Assembly: GCA_036873755.1 (NCBI GenBank)
Contig: JAVTVY010039283.1
Location: 111,070 to 175,069, forward strand
Reading direction: 5' to 3'
DNA from: Hanleya hanleyi
Taxonomy: Eukaryota; Mollusca; Polyplacophora; Lepidopleurida; Hanleyidae
DNA: 64,000 bases
The notes under the pieces were generated by a model. The model made no database searches. It was not told where the DNA came from and saw only the letters and a list, made by a program, of their open reading frames with translations. A program made the position numbers and the translations under genes. Of this stretch, positions 43,274-54,700 are shown one piece after another. The number at the start of each line of letters is the position of its first letter. Position 1 is the first letter of the stretch.

Positions 43274-45800
43274 ACAATTTGTAACTAGAACTCGTGCACT
43301 TCGAAAGGCTACCGTTACCTGTGTGATTTTATGGTTTTGATGTTTGGCTGTGATCTTTAGAGAGTTTTTCCCATTTCCCAAAATTGGATCACGACATGTA
43401 TTGATTGTGTTATGTGTAATGCTTTAGTTACCTTTGACAGTCATAACAGGATGAAATGTTCGAAGTACAATAATTTGATGATTTATTCCATTAATTATTT
43501 TGGTGCTTCAGAGAAAATTTTAATGAAAACCAGAGCGTCTGAAGACCCCGGCGTTGAAACTAATTATTTGACTTGGAACCTTAACATTCAGTACCCAGCA
43601 TGAAAAGCATTCTCGAGTGATATCCTGTGGCAAGTTATCTACATACAAAATTTGCAAAGAATCCGTTCAGGTTTTTGAAAGTTACCGTCCAGAAGTAACT
43701 AGTAACCTGGTACTTCAGCTTGTCACCCCCACTGAAACTTTTTTTTTCACCATACTGTCGTGTATTCCAACTAGTTTCTCTATTTTTTCAGGCATAGTAG
43801 AATTTGAACGCACATGTTTTGGGGTTTTTTCTCGAGAGGGAGACGTTGATGACACGGACAGATTTATCTCCTTCCTCTAGCTCTGCATTGCCAAGATCAA
43901 TGTCCTCACTCCACGATGTTGACCATCATCCTAACGCATGGCACGATCATACGTAGAAACTTCTGCTCATAGCCATGCAGTAATGGATGATATCTGAGTA
44001 TATTAGGGCATTTCCCAATTGGTCACCGATTGATCCCATGAGATCCGAAATCGCCGCAATCACATTCATAAAACCAGGACATACCTCCAGAAAGCCATCA
44101 ACTGAAATGATCCCTTGGTGGACCTCAAAATGCCCCTATCACAAAATAAAAAGCATATCATTTTCCTGCGAACTGTCCCCGATGTTATTAATTTAAAATA
44201 GGTAAGGTCATTAGTAATATAATTTTTCTTAAGAAAAACAAAGAAGCATGCTCCATTAGAGTGAGAACTAACATAGCTGATTCGCATAACTTCGTTTTGG
44301 TCTTGCTTCGAATCCCCCAGTCTTGCGCCTCTGCACTCAAATGAGACTGATATGTCTGATGTCTGAGATGCCAGGTCAAACTATTTAAATACAGATAATT
44401 TCAATGGCTCGTTTAAATGCGGTGGGCATGTGACTTGATGCTTCAGGAACAACTTTCGAAGAGGATTATGTCCCTCCAGAAATATGTCCTTTGCGGCCGA
44501 GAGTGGCACCGTGTGAAATACATGCCGAATCATAGCGATAAGCTAAGGTAGTGTTAAGTGAAACGTGAAATGCCCTTAGCAAGCTAAGATGGATGTTGAC
44601 TCAGTGGGCTCATTTCTCTCGACAGACTGTTCCACTATTAGGGAGCTTAGTGTAACATGTCAAAAAATGTTCAATTATGAGATTAAATTTGTTGGAAGAA
44701 TATTTTCTTAAATATCATAACAGCAGGGGGGTTTTAGGCACTTTCTCATCTAGGTAACTCAGATTAAAAACTTGAATTTGAAGAATTGAGTTTTTGAGAA
44801 ATTTTGAACTTGAGATTTGCCCCAAACAATTGAGTTTTTTATCGATAGGAAAATGCGCGCCAAACACGCGCAAAAAAAATTGTGTTATATTGGATAAATA
44901 TTGAATTGTTGTGACAAATAATCAAGCAAGATAATTGTTGTTGTTGCCTTCACTCGATCAACTCGCGAGTGCTATGTTAGCGTGTCTGGAGCAAGTCAAA
45001 ATCGGCACGGGCAACGCAACGTTCATGTTCGTGTGTTAGCTGCCCGTGTTGGCAAGCACGATTATCTTCCGATTAAAATACTCAGTGACAAAGTTTTATT
45101 CAGCTTGTATTCTCTGCAATAAAATGTAGCAAACACTCAGCTTGTTCTGGTTTAGTTATCGAATTGATGTTGCCAGGCATGAACAGTCGATAGACTGGCG
45201 CGATCAGCTTATATTTCTATCTAGTGAACTTCATTTTATTTATTCAGTAGCTTTGCCTTTCAAGCAAGGTACTTTATTCGCTAATCACAGCGCCCTCAAC
45301 GAGCAGATCAATTACGTAAAGGGAGATCACTTCCAAGCAGCTCTCGTAAAAGTCTCACGAGAGCCCATTTAGCAGTATGCGCGAAGACGTTTCTGCGCAA
45401 GTTTTGCCTTTTTCAAACCGGAAGTTTAGAATTTTAGATGAACAATTTGGGCTTGAAAGACAGACTTCCCTTCATCTGAGACAACCCAAATTGTTACGAA
45501 TTTCCAGATCAATATCTTCTCCACATTTGGCCCTGTGACCGTAAGTCCCAACTCTGCTTTGTTTTTTCACAATCTTGCGGACAAGGCAATTTTCCCCCCA
45601 CGAGACCAAACTGGTGCAATAAGACTTCACGCTTCGCGGCAACCTTAATTACACACAGGAGCACGTGTACCAATATATTGTAGAGAAAAAATATCCATAT
45701 AATTTTAGGCACCAGACCTGGTGCTTGGAAAATGCTGTTCTCAATTGCTGATTCCAGTTGGTCTGGTTTTGTCACGAGACAATTTCACAAGATCATCTCG
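43274..45800. other. Gene-free spacer
   Basis: No gene, RNA or repeat family was recognised. Short open frames here have no splice context or family likeness. Confidence 0.4.
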
Positions 45801-45809
45801 TGCAAGTTG

Positions 45810-46024
45810 TAAATAGCCAAATCCCAAATTGAATAGGCGGAATAAGTCCTGAAAACCAGTATTCTCAGACCCATTATAAGCCACTGGCACAGGTTCGAGC
45901 CCTGCATGCTTGAAAGTTTGCCAGATACTTGCTCGGAGTGGTGGTTCTCTCCGGGTTCACCGGCTTCTTCAACCGACCAAACTGGCTGTGACCAAACCAT
46001 ATGAGTGAAATAACCTTGAGTGAG
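45810..46024 (+). mobile_element. tRNA-derived SINE, copy 1
   Basis: A box-B-like GGTTCGAGCCC (45893-45903) is followed by 'ggttctctccgggttcaccg', 'gcttcttcaaccgaccaaac' and 'catatgagtgaaataacctt' + 'gagtg'. The same body is in minus orientation at 53750-53985. This body type is frequent in molluscan SINEs, from memory. Confidence 0.7.
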
Positions 46025-46029
46025 AAAAG

Positions 46030-47780
46030 ACTGCGGATCATACTGTACTTAATCTCACACTATGGTGCAGTTATGTCATGTTGAAGGCCTTTAAATTTCT
46101 GGCTGTTGATCACCAACATGCAGACAAACTGTCACTGCTTTCAGAGAGATATATACATTCATTGTATGATCAAGCCATCAGCCAATGAAAGTCATTGAAT
46201 AAAGCTGTATATATATATTTATTAAGACTTCTGTGATTCTGCAGAGATGAACGACAGTAATGCAATGACTTGGTGTCGAGAATGATTTAATTTGATAATC
46301 GGTGGACAATACTCCGAGAAGAGTAAGTCAAGCCTGGCATGTTTAAAGTATATTTACACATGGACATGCAACAAGCAATATAAACACATGATTAAACATG
46401 ATGCGTCCGTCCAACATCAGCACTAAATTTGTACATCTTTACTGAAATCACCGATTGCGTTGCGCTTGTATTTTACTCTTAGACTATTTACAACAAATTC
46501 TCTACCAATCCAGTCTCTTAATCACCAAACTTTAAAACAAATTAAATGGAAAATGTTCTAGCATATACTTGTTTGCACATTGTCTGGTATCGTGTCATAT
46601 ACTTTCTGTCCCAATAAATTTGATCATTCACCCGAAATATTTATACTTCCTGTGATTGAAATAGTAGAGAATTTGCCATAAATTTCAATATGGACGTCCC
46701 ATTTCTCTCTGGCCGCGAAAGGGGCAAAACGACTTTGTTGCGCATGTGACGTCACACCAAGGTTAGGCACCGGACAATACTTCAACATTGGTAATACCTC
46801 AATAATAGGTATCGCAGTAGCCAGTAACTGAAAAAGCCGTCAACTTTGAAGAGAAGTTCATATCGGTGAATTGTCAGTGTAAACAAACGGCTTGTTACCA
46901 AACTTGACATGTGCAATGATGTCGTTTCTCAACTTTTGCGGCTAAAGAGTTCTAACTCGGGACAGGCTGATCAAGTTTCACGCTCGGTCCAGTCAATAGG
47001 ACTCGGTTTTATTTCGCTTTTCGCTGCATCGATTAACTGCAATATACATGGCATTTGAATTTTGAAATTAATGCTCAAACTGGGAATAATTCATTTGCCA
47101 TTACATTTACACATAAAGCGAGGTGGAAGCTGGGAAATGTAATTTCCCGCCGAGCATTCTCAGGCCTTTCATCACGCCATTTAAATTACAAATTTTGCGT
47201 ATCGGAATCAAGACATCGGGCATACCCAGAAATCCTCAGTACACGTGTACAGTACGCCTACATCAATTTTACATGCACAGCAACTAAATGGCACAATATT
47301 ACTTACGGCACCTGCAGAGTAAATTTGACTGGAATGAGACGGAGAAACGTCAAGAACTGCATTGTTTACTTTCACAAACAACGCACAGGAATGATTCACA
47401 CGTCTTAATACTTGCCGAAGGGCGGTGGTTCTCTCCGGACTTGAGTGTGACATTAAGCCAAATTCCCTCCCTCCCTCACCGGTCTTACGACAAACCTATT
47501 CAGTCCCCATGCACTGCTTGTTCGCGTTCACATAGAAATTACACACCAGGCATGGATAGCTCGACAAATGTATTTGTACTGGGTACCAGTATTTAGTTAA
47601 GTTATACGATATCATGATTTAATCATATCTTTCAGTAAAGGGAGGTAACTGTTATTGATGATAAAGTGAGAATAGCTATATATATATTGCAACAGAAACA
47701 TTTACAAGTCTACAAATTTACATAACATACATAGAAGAATGGGCTACCTGAACATATACTGCATTAATTTAACACATATC
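46030..47780. other. Gene-free; SINE fragment
   Basis: A fragment 'ggcggtggttctctccgg' ... 'gagtgtgacattaa' at 47418-47457 is a truncated relative of the SINEs. A (TA)n run is near 47675-47688. No gene was recognised. Confidence 0.45.
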
Positions 47781-48480
47781 AAAGTTTTTCATTAGTTTCA
47801 CGCAGATTCCAGCATTAACAGTAAGACGCTGCTTCAGAGTTGCCTCCCCCTACTGACCAAAAATTGGAGCTGATCAGCTTCTTCCCCAATATGCACGAAC
47901 CACAACAAAGAATTTACAGAGCATAGTACTGTACAATATCAAAATTTAGCTTGGTTAGCGATTTAAACCACAGGAAATTGTTCAAAATTTGTGTTTTTCA
48001 TGCTTGATTTTCATCAGTTTCACACTGGTTCCAGCACTGATAGAAAAAGGCTGCTATACTTCAAGTGCAGAGTTGCCTCCCCCTACTGACCAGACACCAG
48101 AGCTGATCAGCTCAAGTTTTTTCTCTCAATAAACACAGACCACAAAGAAGAATTTACAGAGCATAGTACAGACAATATCAAAGTTTAGCCTGGTCAGCGA
48201 TTCAAACCACTGGAAAATGTTCAAAATTTCTGTTTTTCGTTCTTATTTTTCATTATTTCCCCACTTACAGAAAGTTGCTGCTATACTTCCATGTGCAGGG
48301 TTGCATCCCCCTACTTACCAGCCACTAGAGCTGATCAGCTCAAGTTTTTCTCCAATGTACACCAACCACTATGAAGAATTTACAGAGCATAGCACAGACA
48401 ATAACAAAGTTTAGCTTGGTCAGCGATTTAAACCACAGGAAAGTGTTCAAAATTTTAGTTCTTCGTTCTTTTTGTTCTAT
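47780..48480. repeat. Three-unit tandem array, ~230-bp period
   Basis: The phrase 'gttgcctccccctactgacc' occurs at about 47839 and 48072, and degenerate at 48299. Each is followed by 'agctgatcagct', 'aagaatttacagagcatag' and 'gcgatttaaaccac'. Spacings are 233 and ~228 bp. It lies just beyond the GDI stop codon, so it may be part of the 3' UTR or its flank. Confidence 0.8.
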
Positions 48481-48653
48481 TTCAATGGATGAGAGCCTTC
48501 CATCATCTTCACCGTTTTAAGACGGAGAACAGGAATTATGGTCTACTCATGTCTCCGTGATATCCTATCTCATTTTTCTTCAATCGTCATGAGCGTCCTC
48601 TCCTGCTAGCTTGGTGGTGTCCTATCTTCCAATCTGATTAGTGTCCTATCCCC

Positions 48654-48794
48654 TTAGTCGTCAGGGTTTTGGAGGCCCGCCTTGACCTTCGTGAAGTCAA
48701 ATGCTTCGCCAGTTACCCGTCTGTACAAGTCTAGAACGTCGGAACAGGTCGACTCGAAGTGAGTGCTGGCATCATAGGTGTTGGAAATAAATAA
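48654..48794 (-). CDS. GDI: GDI last exon and stop
   Basis: The acceptor reads ccttacag|TTA. The exon encodes [20 protein letters not shown], the helix [14 protein letters not shown] and a short polar tail ending in DD, with TAA at 48654-48656. Confidence 0.95.
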   Translation of the reverse strand, partial: LFISNTYDASTHFESTCSDVLDLYRRVTGEAFDFTKVKAGLQNPDD

Positions 48795-51700
48795 CTGTAA
48801 GGAAAAGTGAGATATAGTTCATGTAAGAGGAGATACCCCATTTCAACGTGACATGTTATTAAATGGAACAATGACCGACCACTTGCCCATTTGCCACTAT
48901 TGAAAATCTCGTAAATTCACGTCACTCACTTCGGCTTACAGGACCGATATGCCGGAAAAGTGAAGAGCTTTAGTTAGGGAGAGGTCAAGATGACTGTTCG
49001 TGTGGGCCTTCAAATGTAAACGAGATCATTCTGTTTATTTCAGTCAGATTCAAGATGGCAGCGTTTAGAAGAAAACAATGCTGTTTATACTCCGACTTCT
49101 GAGAATTCTAACTAAGTACTGTTACCAGATGTTCATGGCAGGGGTTGAAATGTTAGAATACATTATCGGCCCCCTGTGACAGGTAAAACAAATTTCCACT
49201 TTGCTTCTCTGCCAGAAAAGACGCAAGAATAAGCTCACATCGAAAAGACACGGGCAAAAGATGGATAAGCCCCCACAAGTTTTGCCGACAAAAAACCCCA
49301 ACAACATGAGGGTGAGACTCACAAAACCGATCGGCTTCCCCCAAGCAATTGAGAAATATGCGGAGAAAGTGCTACATATTATCGCTATACTAATCATCCA
49401 GAATTGTCCTCTTTAGAGAATAGCTACATTGAAGGATATATATCACAAAATCATATCTAGATTAATACACAAAAAAGGGTCATAACTCTGTAAAATAAGG
49501 GCCGAGACGAATAATTATTTGTAGAATACAAGTAGATAAATAAGTTTGGTTGCTGTATTGAGCACAGTTTTTCAGATATAACTGGTTTCATTCAAGCATA
49601 TCCAAGATTATTACATCCGAAAACGGGCATAACTACATAAAATAAGGGCCGAGATGATGATTTTTTTTGTACACTTCTAGAATACAACTAGATAAATAAG
49701 TTTCCAAAATTTAGCAGCTGTACCGAACACAGGTCTGTAGATATAACTTGTATATTCAACTAGAGATAATAAAATCAGAGGTTATTACATCTGAAAGGGG
49801 CATAACTACATAAAATATGGGCCGAGAGAACTAATTTTTTTTGTAGGCATCCAGACTATAGCTGGACAGAAAAGTTTTCTCATAATCTGATAGCTGTACC
49901 AAACAGAGTCAATTATATATAACTGGTTACATTCAAGCATATATATCACAAAATCAGAGACAACTGCACCCAAAAAGGGGCATAACTCTGTAAAATAAGG
50001 GCAGAGGCGAGTAATTTTTTGTTGGCTTCTAGAATACAACAATATAAAATTTTGAATATATAGTATCTATATCGAACACAGTTCTGCAGATATAGTTGGT
50101 TACATTCAAGCATATAGGGCAGAAATAGAAATTAATATATCTGTAAAGGGGCAGAACTCTGTAGAATATGGGCCGAGGGGAGACACTTTCGATAGGCATC
50201 TGACTTGGGCACTAGATAAATAAGTGTTCAAAATTTGGTGGTGGTGTCTCAAGCGGATTTGCCTAAAATCGGTAACGGACTGACATGGCAACGACAATAC
50301 CGCGATGCCAAAATGGCCAAAGGGTAAAAAATGAAAGAAAGAAATAAATAGAAGGCAAAAGTAGCACAGAAGAGAATGTTCTTATCACATATCACTTTCA
50401 ATTGTTTCATTATACAAGAAAAGTAAACTTATCACCGCCAGCGAATACCAGTAGTCCTAGAATCTTATCACAAATTAAAAGTTCAATTGTTACAATCTTA
50501 CACCACTCAAATGCTCCCAGTGAGCGCCAAATTACCCTTAATTAAAAAAAAAAAAAAAAAAAAATCCTACAATGAGAGGCGGGTAAAACCACCCCATCAG
50601 ACTCTCACCCCCAAATTTGTCTATGCCCGGCTTGCAGCAATGGCTATACTAACCGAAGTAATAAAGGTGGAAGAAAATCACCCTACATGGCACAACTAAT
50701 GAGCCATATGTAGCATTTGACAATAACAATATATTGCCAGTACGAGTGCATGGATGGCATGTTTGTCACCAAATAAAACTTGGTGGAAGTTCTTGAATTT
50801 GGACTGATTTGATCAATTTAAAGTCAAAGGTTTTTTTCCCGCAATCTGTCTCGTGTGGCAGTTGCATAGTATTTCTACCAGTCCCTTGTAAGCATTACCT
50901 GTCTGAGACCGCTGGACATATGAACAGTTCAAGCTCAGTCTTGGCAAGATGCCCATTTCATACCAAGTGGATCTCTCACAGTATGCCCATACTTTCACTT
51001 CCATCCAGAGTGAATTAGTATTGCTTCCCATTTTATCAAATAAATAAAAAGTGCCTTTCTTACTGTGATGCATACTGTGAAATCGCCCATTAGTGGTAAA
51101 CCCACTGAATAGCAACCTGCTTTCTTCACTAATTACATAGCGAATTGTACCGTATTTAAAGTATTGAATGACATTCTAATACATGATGATAACGCTGTAG
51201 GCATATTTAGTGTATTAACATCATTGTAAATTAAGTGGCAGAAATCCAGCAATGCATAGCTCACCTGATTTTCTGTGCCAGAGTCAATTGGCTCGTAAAG
51301 GTCTTTGATAGCTATAAATCTGAAACAAACAAGCAAGCTAAGCTGTAATAATATAGACCACCGTTCATGAGAAACTGCTCACCATTATAAATGATACAGT
51401 TGGTTGGGTGGTCGTTTGAAGTTTAACGGCGCATCTAACCTTATTGGTCACACGGCGACGATGATCCAAACAAACATACTTTAGCAAACCCTAACCCTAA
51501 CCAAAATTACAATAAAAATTTGAATTTGAAGTAGGATCTACCGACACTGGTGATCACAATGGATTGTCAGAGAGCCTAATTTGTTTGGCACTTTATTCTA
51601 CCTCCTGTGCCAGACAAACAGAAACCAGACCTTTCAACAACACCATTCTGAATAGAATCTGCTTTTAACTGTTACGCTGCGGCGAGCCGTTCAAACGGCT

Positions 51701-54700
51701 CTCGTCTTTCTTTTCGAAAAATGCGACGAGCCGCAATACTGGCTGGCCTTTGCTTCTGTCAATGCGAGTACAGCGAGGTACCATTCTGGAATCGCTTTTT
51801 TCAAATTTACCAAGCATGAAACTCGATAAAAACCATACATATATTGTTGGCTAAGCCTGATTTGATTTCTTAGATGTAAACTTGATATTCTGTCTCAGAA
51901 TAACGAAGTCGGGAGGAAGAAATAAAAATGAAAAATAAAAAAACACCAACAGAGATTTCCATGAAACGTTGTCGAGAAGCCGCCCAGAAAATATAAAATA
52001 CTCACAGAAAACCCCTTCAAAATATATGATTCTTTGGTATAGTTGAAGTACAGAAGCTCAGTTTGTATTTCCAAAGTGCAGGTTTCGATGGAATCCGCTA
52101 AACAAACTTTATTTTCAAATTTCTGTCGAGCTTCTGCGCCACGCAATTTCGTCGCGATGAGATAAAATGGTGTTTCCCTCAGATCAGCTTGACCCAGTTG
52201 AAGGGCTCTGGCCAATGAGCGCTTCGATGTAGGTCACGTTACCACGCTTGTCCAATCAAGGTAACTGATATAGGATCGGCTGTTACCGTTACTAGAGAAA
52301 CGGGAAAACACCCCCTTGCAGTTTTTCGATGTTATCGTCTGTTTGATTGGCCATCGGTCGAAATCACGCCTTCAATCAGAAACTACAAGGAAATCCCTTT
52401 CCAATGAGACGTCATATGCCCGAAATGGCGGACGAAAAGTCGGAAAAGACCAGGGAGAAAGGCAGCTGAAAAACCAAGATTTTCCGCTGTAATTCCTCAT
52501 AATTCGCCATTTTCGACCGCAATTCTACCAAAATACTGTAGTCTCTTCAAATAAATTTTATTTACGCTGACAACATCGTCGATTTTGCTATAAAATGCGG
52601 TCGAATAGCATTGACTAAACAAGTTGGGATACATTGATATGTTAGGCCAGTCACCAGCAAACGAAATTAAATAATATTTTTGTTCATGAAATCCGGATTT
52701 AAAAAAAAAAAGTCAGCATTACTCCTCGTACATCATACAAAGAACTTAGCAGCATAACAGTTAAGCCAAGCAGTCAGGATATGAACTTGGTGGTCTAGCA
52801 CTGGGTCGAGTAAGTCCAGGCCTGATTTTAAACCAAGCAGTCATGATATGAACTTGGTTGTCTAGCACTGGGTCGAGTAGGTCCAGGCCTGGTTTTAAAC
52901 CAAGCAGTCATGATATGAACTTGGTTGTCTAGCACTGGGTCGAGTAGGTCCAGGCCTGGTTTTAAAACAAGCAGTCATGATATGAACTTGGTTATCCAAC
53001 ACTGGTTCGAATAGATCCAGGCCCAGCAGTCAAGATATGAACTTGTCTAATACTGGTTTGAATAGGTCCAGGCCAGGTTTTAACCCCAGCATTAACATTA
53101 TGAACTTACTTATCTAGTACTGGTCCGAGTAGGTCCAGCCCTGGTTTAAGCTCGGCCTCTGGGTTGTCGGTTTCCACTGTTGTGCTGACTATACCCAGGT
53201 AATATCCCTTTGCTGCCACATTGTGAGTGGAGGACACAACACCGATGTAAATGTCTGAAATATGTAGAAAGAGTTTGTGGACAGTGGGATGTAACTGGAG
53301 TGATTAGAAGGTGGTATACTATTTGGATTAATAATTTTTCCTAAAATTCGGGAGTAGAATAATAACAGGTCTTTCCATTTCAAGATGGGTCATCAGGTTT
53401 TAAACCACAAGGAATGATAGGAGAAGTAGCTATCTTCATATGGTGATGATATTGTTCACGGAAAATCAAATTGTGCCTGGTGTTGCAACGATGTATTAGA
53501 CAAATAATCATGATTTAAACAGCCCAGGGCAATAACTCTGGGAGGAATGATGAGAGGCATATGAAAATGGCACATGTACATCTTTATGTGGTGTCAAATG
53601 TTTTGTGGAACTGGTAACTTATCATTTTAGTAGCTGGGCGCCAATAATATAGTGCATTTTAATTTGATTGAAGTATTACCTTGTATAAGTAGAGCTTTTA
53701 GTGAAGTTGAGTTGAATGTACTTGTTAAATGGCCAAAGTGGGAGGGGGGAGGAATTTGGTTAATGTCCCACTCAAAGTTATTTCACTCATATGGTGACAG
53801 CTGATATGGATATGGATGGTAGAGGAAGCCGGAGTACCTGGAGAGAACCACTGCACGACGGCAAGTAACTGGCAAACATTCACACATGCAACAGCTGGGG
53901 TTGAACCCATGCCGGTTCAGCGGTGTGAGGCTAGCGATCACTAGCAAAGCGTCTTAGACCACTTGGCCATCGAGGGTCTGCCAAATCTATTTAATTTATT
54001 CTGAAAACTTGACTGTTTCTCACTATGAATTTTACAATTCCGAAATACCAAGATTCAATTTTCAACTAATCCCCCAAAATGTTCTATTAATGGCCCATGA
54101 GCTCATTGAAGGAGAGGACGGGGTTTTGGAAAAAATGGGCAGGATGGATTTAAAAGTTCTTCAGACGGGCAGGACAGGACTCCAGAGAGCCCCGGTGAAT
54201 AAAGCTATTGAGAGCCAGCTGTGAGTTCGAACATCGCCTTACCGTTGTGTCTCCCAACTTGTTTCTGTGGAATGATAATTTGACACGATACAGCATCCTT
54301 CGTCTTTGGTATCGCGTGGTCCATTATGCAGATTGCCCGTACTACCTGCGAAACACAAGAACAGGTTTATTAGCGATACTGGGTGTTCCACAAGTTTCGT
54401 TCATTACAAACGATTAGGTTATAGTATTTTTGTGTTGATTATTATTTGGCTCTTGTTTGAACTCACAGATCTAGGTCGTTACAGTAAGTCGCTATGTATT
54501 TTCGGAGAAAAAAAATACACTACAACTGATCACCCCATGAAAACATCTGATGCATATTGCACATCTACAAACTAAGGAATTCAAAATGTCTGTGTTCTTT
54601 CATAATGCACTTGAGGTGAACATGAACAGAGGATATTAAATAGGTCTCAGTTGTGAAACATACATATTAGGAATTACACCAGTCCCCCATTACATCCTGA

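Noticed and set aside
47055..47408. 117-codon plus-strand frame
   Set aside because: It starts at TTG, has no recognisable domain and overlaps a SINE fragment nearby. Probably chance.
49122..49397. 91-codon minus-strand frame with hydrophobic segments
   Set aside because: No recognisable family or splice context. It lies in the last GDI intron and overlaps another chance frame on the plus strand.
51489..51503. Telomere-like ccctaaccctaacc
   Set aside because: Only about two and a half repeats; not an interstitial telomere array.
51895..52215. 106-codon minus-strand frame with gene-like composition in a GDI intron
   Set aside because: It begins with TTG, not ATG. An upstream stop occurs a few codons before with no ATG between, the possible acceptor lacks a pyrimidine tract, and no family is recognised.
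53895..53985. Functional tRNA gene
   Set aside because: The tRNA-like head is joined to a SINE body and tail, so it is a retroposon rather than a tRNA gene.
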